Assembly (NCBI GenBank): GCA_020344295.1
Contig: CP070819.1
Span: 121,311 to 127,106, forward strand
DNA: 5,796 nt
Origin: Dehalococcoidia bacterium
Lineage (GTDB): Bacteria > Chloroflexota > Dehalococcoidia > SZUA-161
Direction of reading: 5' to 3'
Both the position numbers and the translations under genes were made by a program. Below the pieces are notes generated by a model. It was not told the origin of the DNA and ran no database searches. It saw only the letters and a list, made by a program, of their open reading frames with translations. This document shows positions 5,364 through 5,796 of this stretch, piece by piece; the stretch's first letter is position 1; each line of letters opens with the position of its first letter.

Positions 5364-5796
5364 ATGGGAAGAAGATTTCCCAGGGAAGAGATTCTATCGC
5401 GGCTGAAAAAAGTCACGGAAGAGGGGAAGCCGATCATTGCCGCCGGCAGCAGCGCTGGTATTATTGCCAAGTGCGCCGAGCTTGGAGGGGCCGACCTGAT
5501 AATGGTCTACAGCTCGGGAAGATCACGAATACAGGGCTTTCAGACAACGATAGTTGAGAACTCGAATGCTGTAACCCTGGAGATGTTCGAGGAGATAGAT
5601 AACATAGTGCAGGACACGCCGATCATCGGCGGTATCGATACCACAGATCCTCCTGCCAAGAACCTGACCGAATTGGTGAAAACGTTCATCGACACTGGGT
5701 TCTCCGGTATCATCAACTTCCCCACGTACGGCTTCTTCGATGACGAAGCCTGGCGTAAGGAGAGAGAGGCCAACGGGATTGGATTCTCACGGGAGA
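5364..5796 (+). CDS. TIM-barrel 'phosphoenolpyruvate hydrolase-like' protein (3' truncated by window edge)
   Basis: The first 144 codons (plus one base) of a gene that leaves the window; the family is normally about 270-280 residues, so roughly half is visible. It matches the PEP hydrolase-like TIM-barrel family (Pfam PEP_hydrolase), which forms the C-terminal half of plant Tm-1 and is often encoded next to UPF0261 genes in bacteria. Signatures are REEILSRL (7-14), GKPIIAAGSSAGIIAKCAE (21-39), GGADLIMVYSSGR (41-53), a strand with TPIIGGIDTTDP (85-96), and TGFSGIINFPTYGFFD (111-126). The 'PEP hydrolase' name is inherited and does not prove that reaction. The segment after GRSR (52-55) is shorter than the GxLPYGDAN-containing loop I recall in typical members. 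The ATG follows the upstream stop by 10 bases. Its only SD-like sequence is GAGG (5352-5355), which overlaps that stop, so translational coupling is likely. Co-action with the UPF0261 product is a strong inference. Confidence 0.9.
   Translation, partial: MGRRFPREEILSRLKKVTEEGKPIIAAGSSAGIIAKCAELGGADLIMVYSSGRSRIQGFQTTIVENSNAVTLEMFEEIDNIVQDTPIIGGIDTTDPPAKNLTELVKTFIDTGFSGIINFPTYGFFDDEAWRKEREANGIGFSRE

Noticed and set aside
1..5796. CRISPR array, tRNA/rRNA, insertion sequence or attachment site
   Set aside because: I saw no regularly spaced repeats, no RNA-gene signature, no transposase frame and no terminal inverted repeats; almost all bases after 424 are in the five coding genes.

Overview
The window holds six genes, all on the + strand: the tail of one transcription unit, then a five-gene cluster that runs off the right edge. 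GC content looks moderate (roughly half, estimated by eye). The Shine-Dalgarno sites are clear and the genes are tightly spaced, so this is bacterial DNA. The iron-sulfur/flavin Old Yellow Enzyme-type reductase is a kind of enzyme common in anaerobes. Chloroflexota (Dehalococcoidia) or Desulfobacterota would fit, but this is a weak inference and no marker gene is present.

Bases 1-189 are the 3' end of an unrecognised protein gene. It is closed by a textbook rho-independent terminator (242-270). A good sigma70-type promoter candidate follows (299-327), then a leader of about 90 bases with a five-codon mini-ORF whose stop touches the TTG start of the next gene.

The cluster is, in order: a metallo-beta-lactamase-fold hydrolase (424-1314); a short-chain dehydrogenase/reductase (1354-2136); a 650-residue FMN/4Fe-4S/FAD reductase of the 2,4-dienoyl-CoA reductase type (2155-4107); a UPF0261/Tm-1-like protein (4148-5353); and the first 144 codons of a TIM-barrel protein of the 'phosphoenolpyruvate hydrolase-like' family (5364 to the right edge). 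Gaps are 39, 18, 40 and 10 bases, each downstream start has an SD-like sequence, and no terminator is visible between genes, so one operon is likely.

The first three enzymes read as a catabolic module: a C=C (enone or dienoyl) reductase, a carbonyl/alcohol dehydrogenase and a hydrolase that could open a lactone or cleave a thioester. The last two are the bacterial, separate-gene version of the two halves fused in the tomato resistance protein Tm-1. Their biochemical role is not established to my knowledge, and both copies here appear to differ from the usual family motifs at glycine-rich loops. The most interesting idea is that this UPF0261/TIM-barrel pair serves a specific reductive degradation pathway. 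The substrate cannot be read from sequence.
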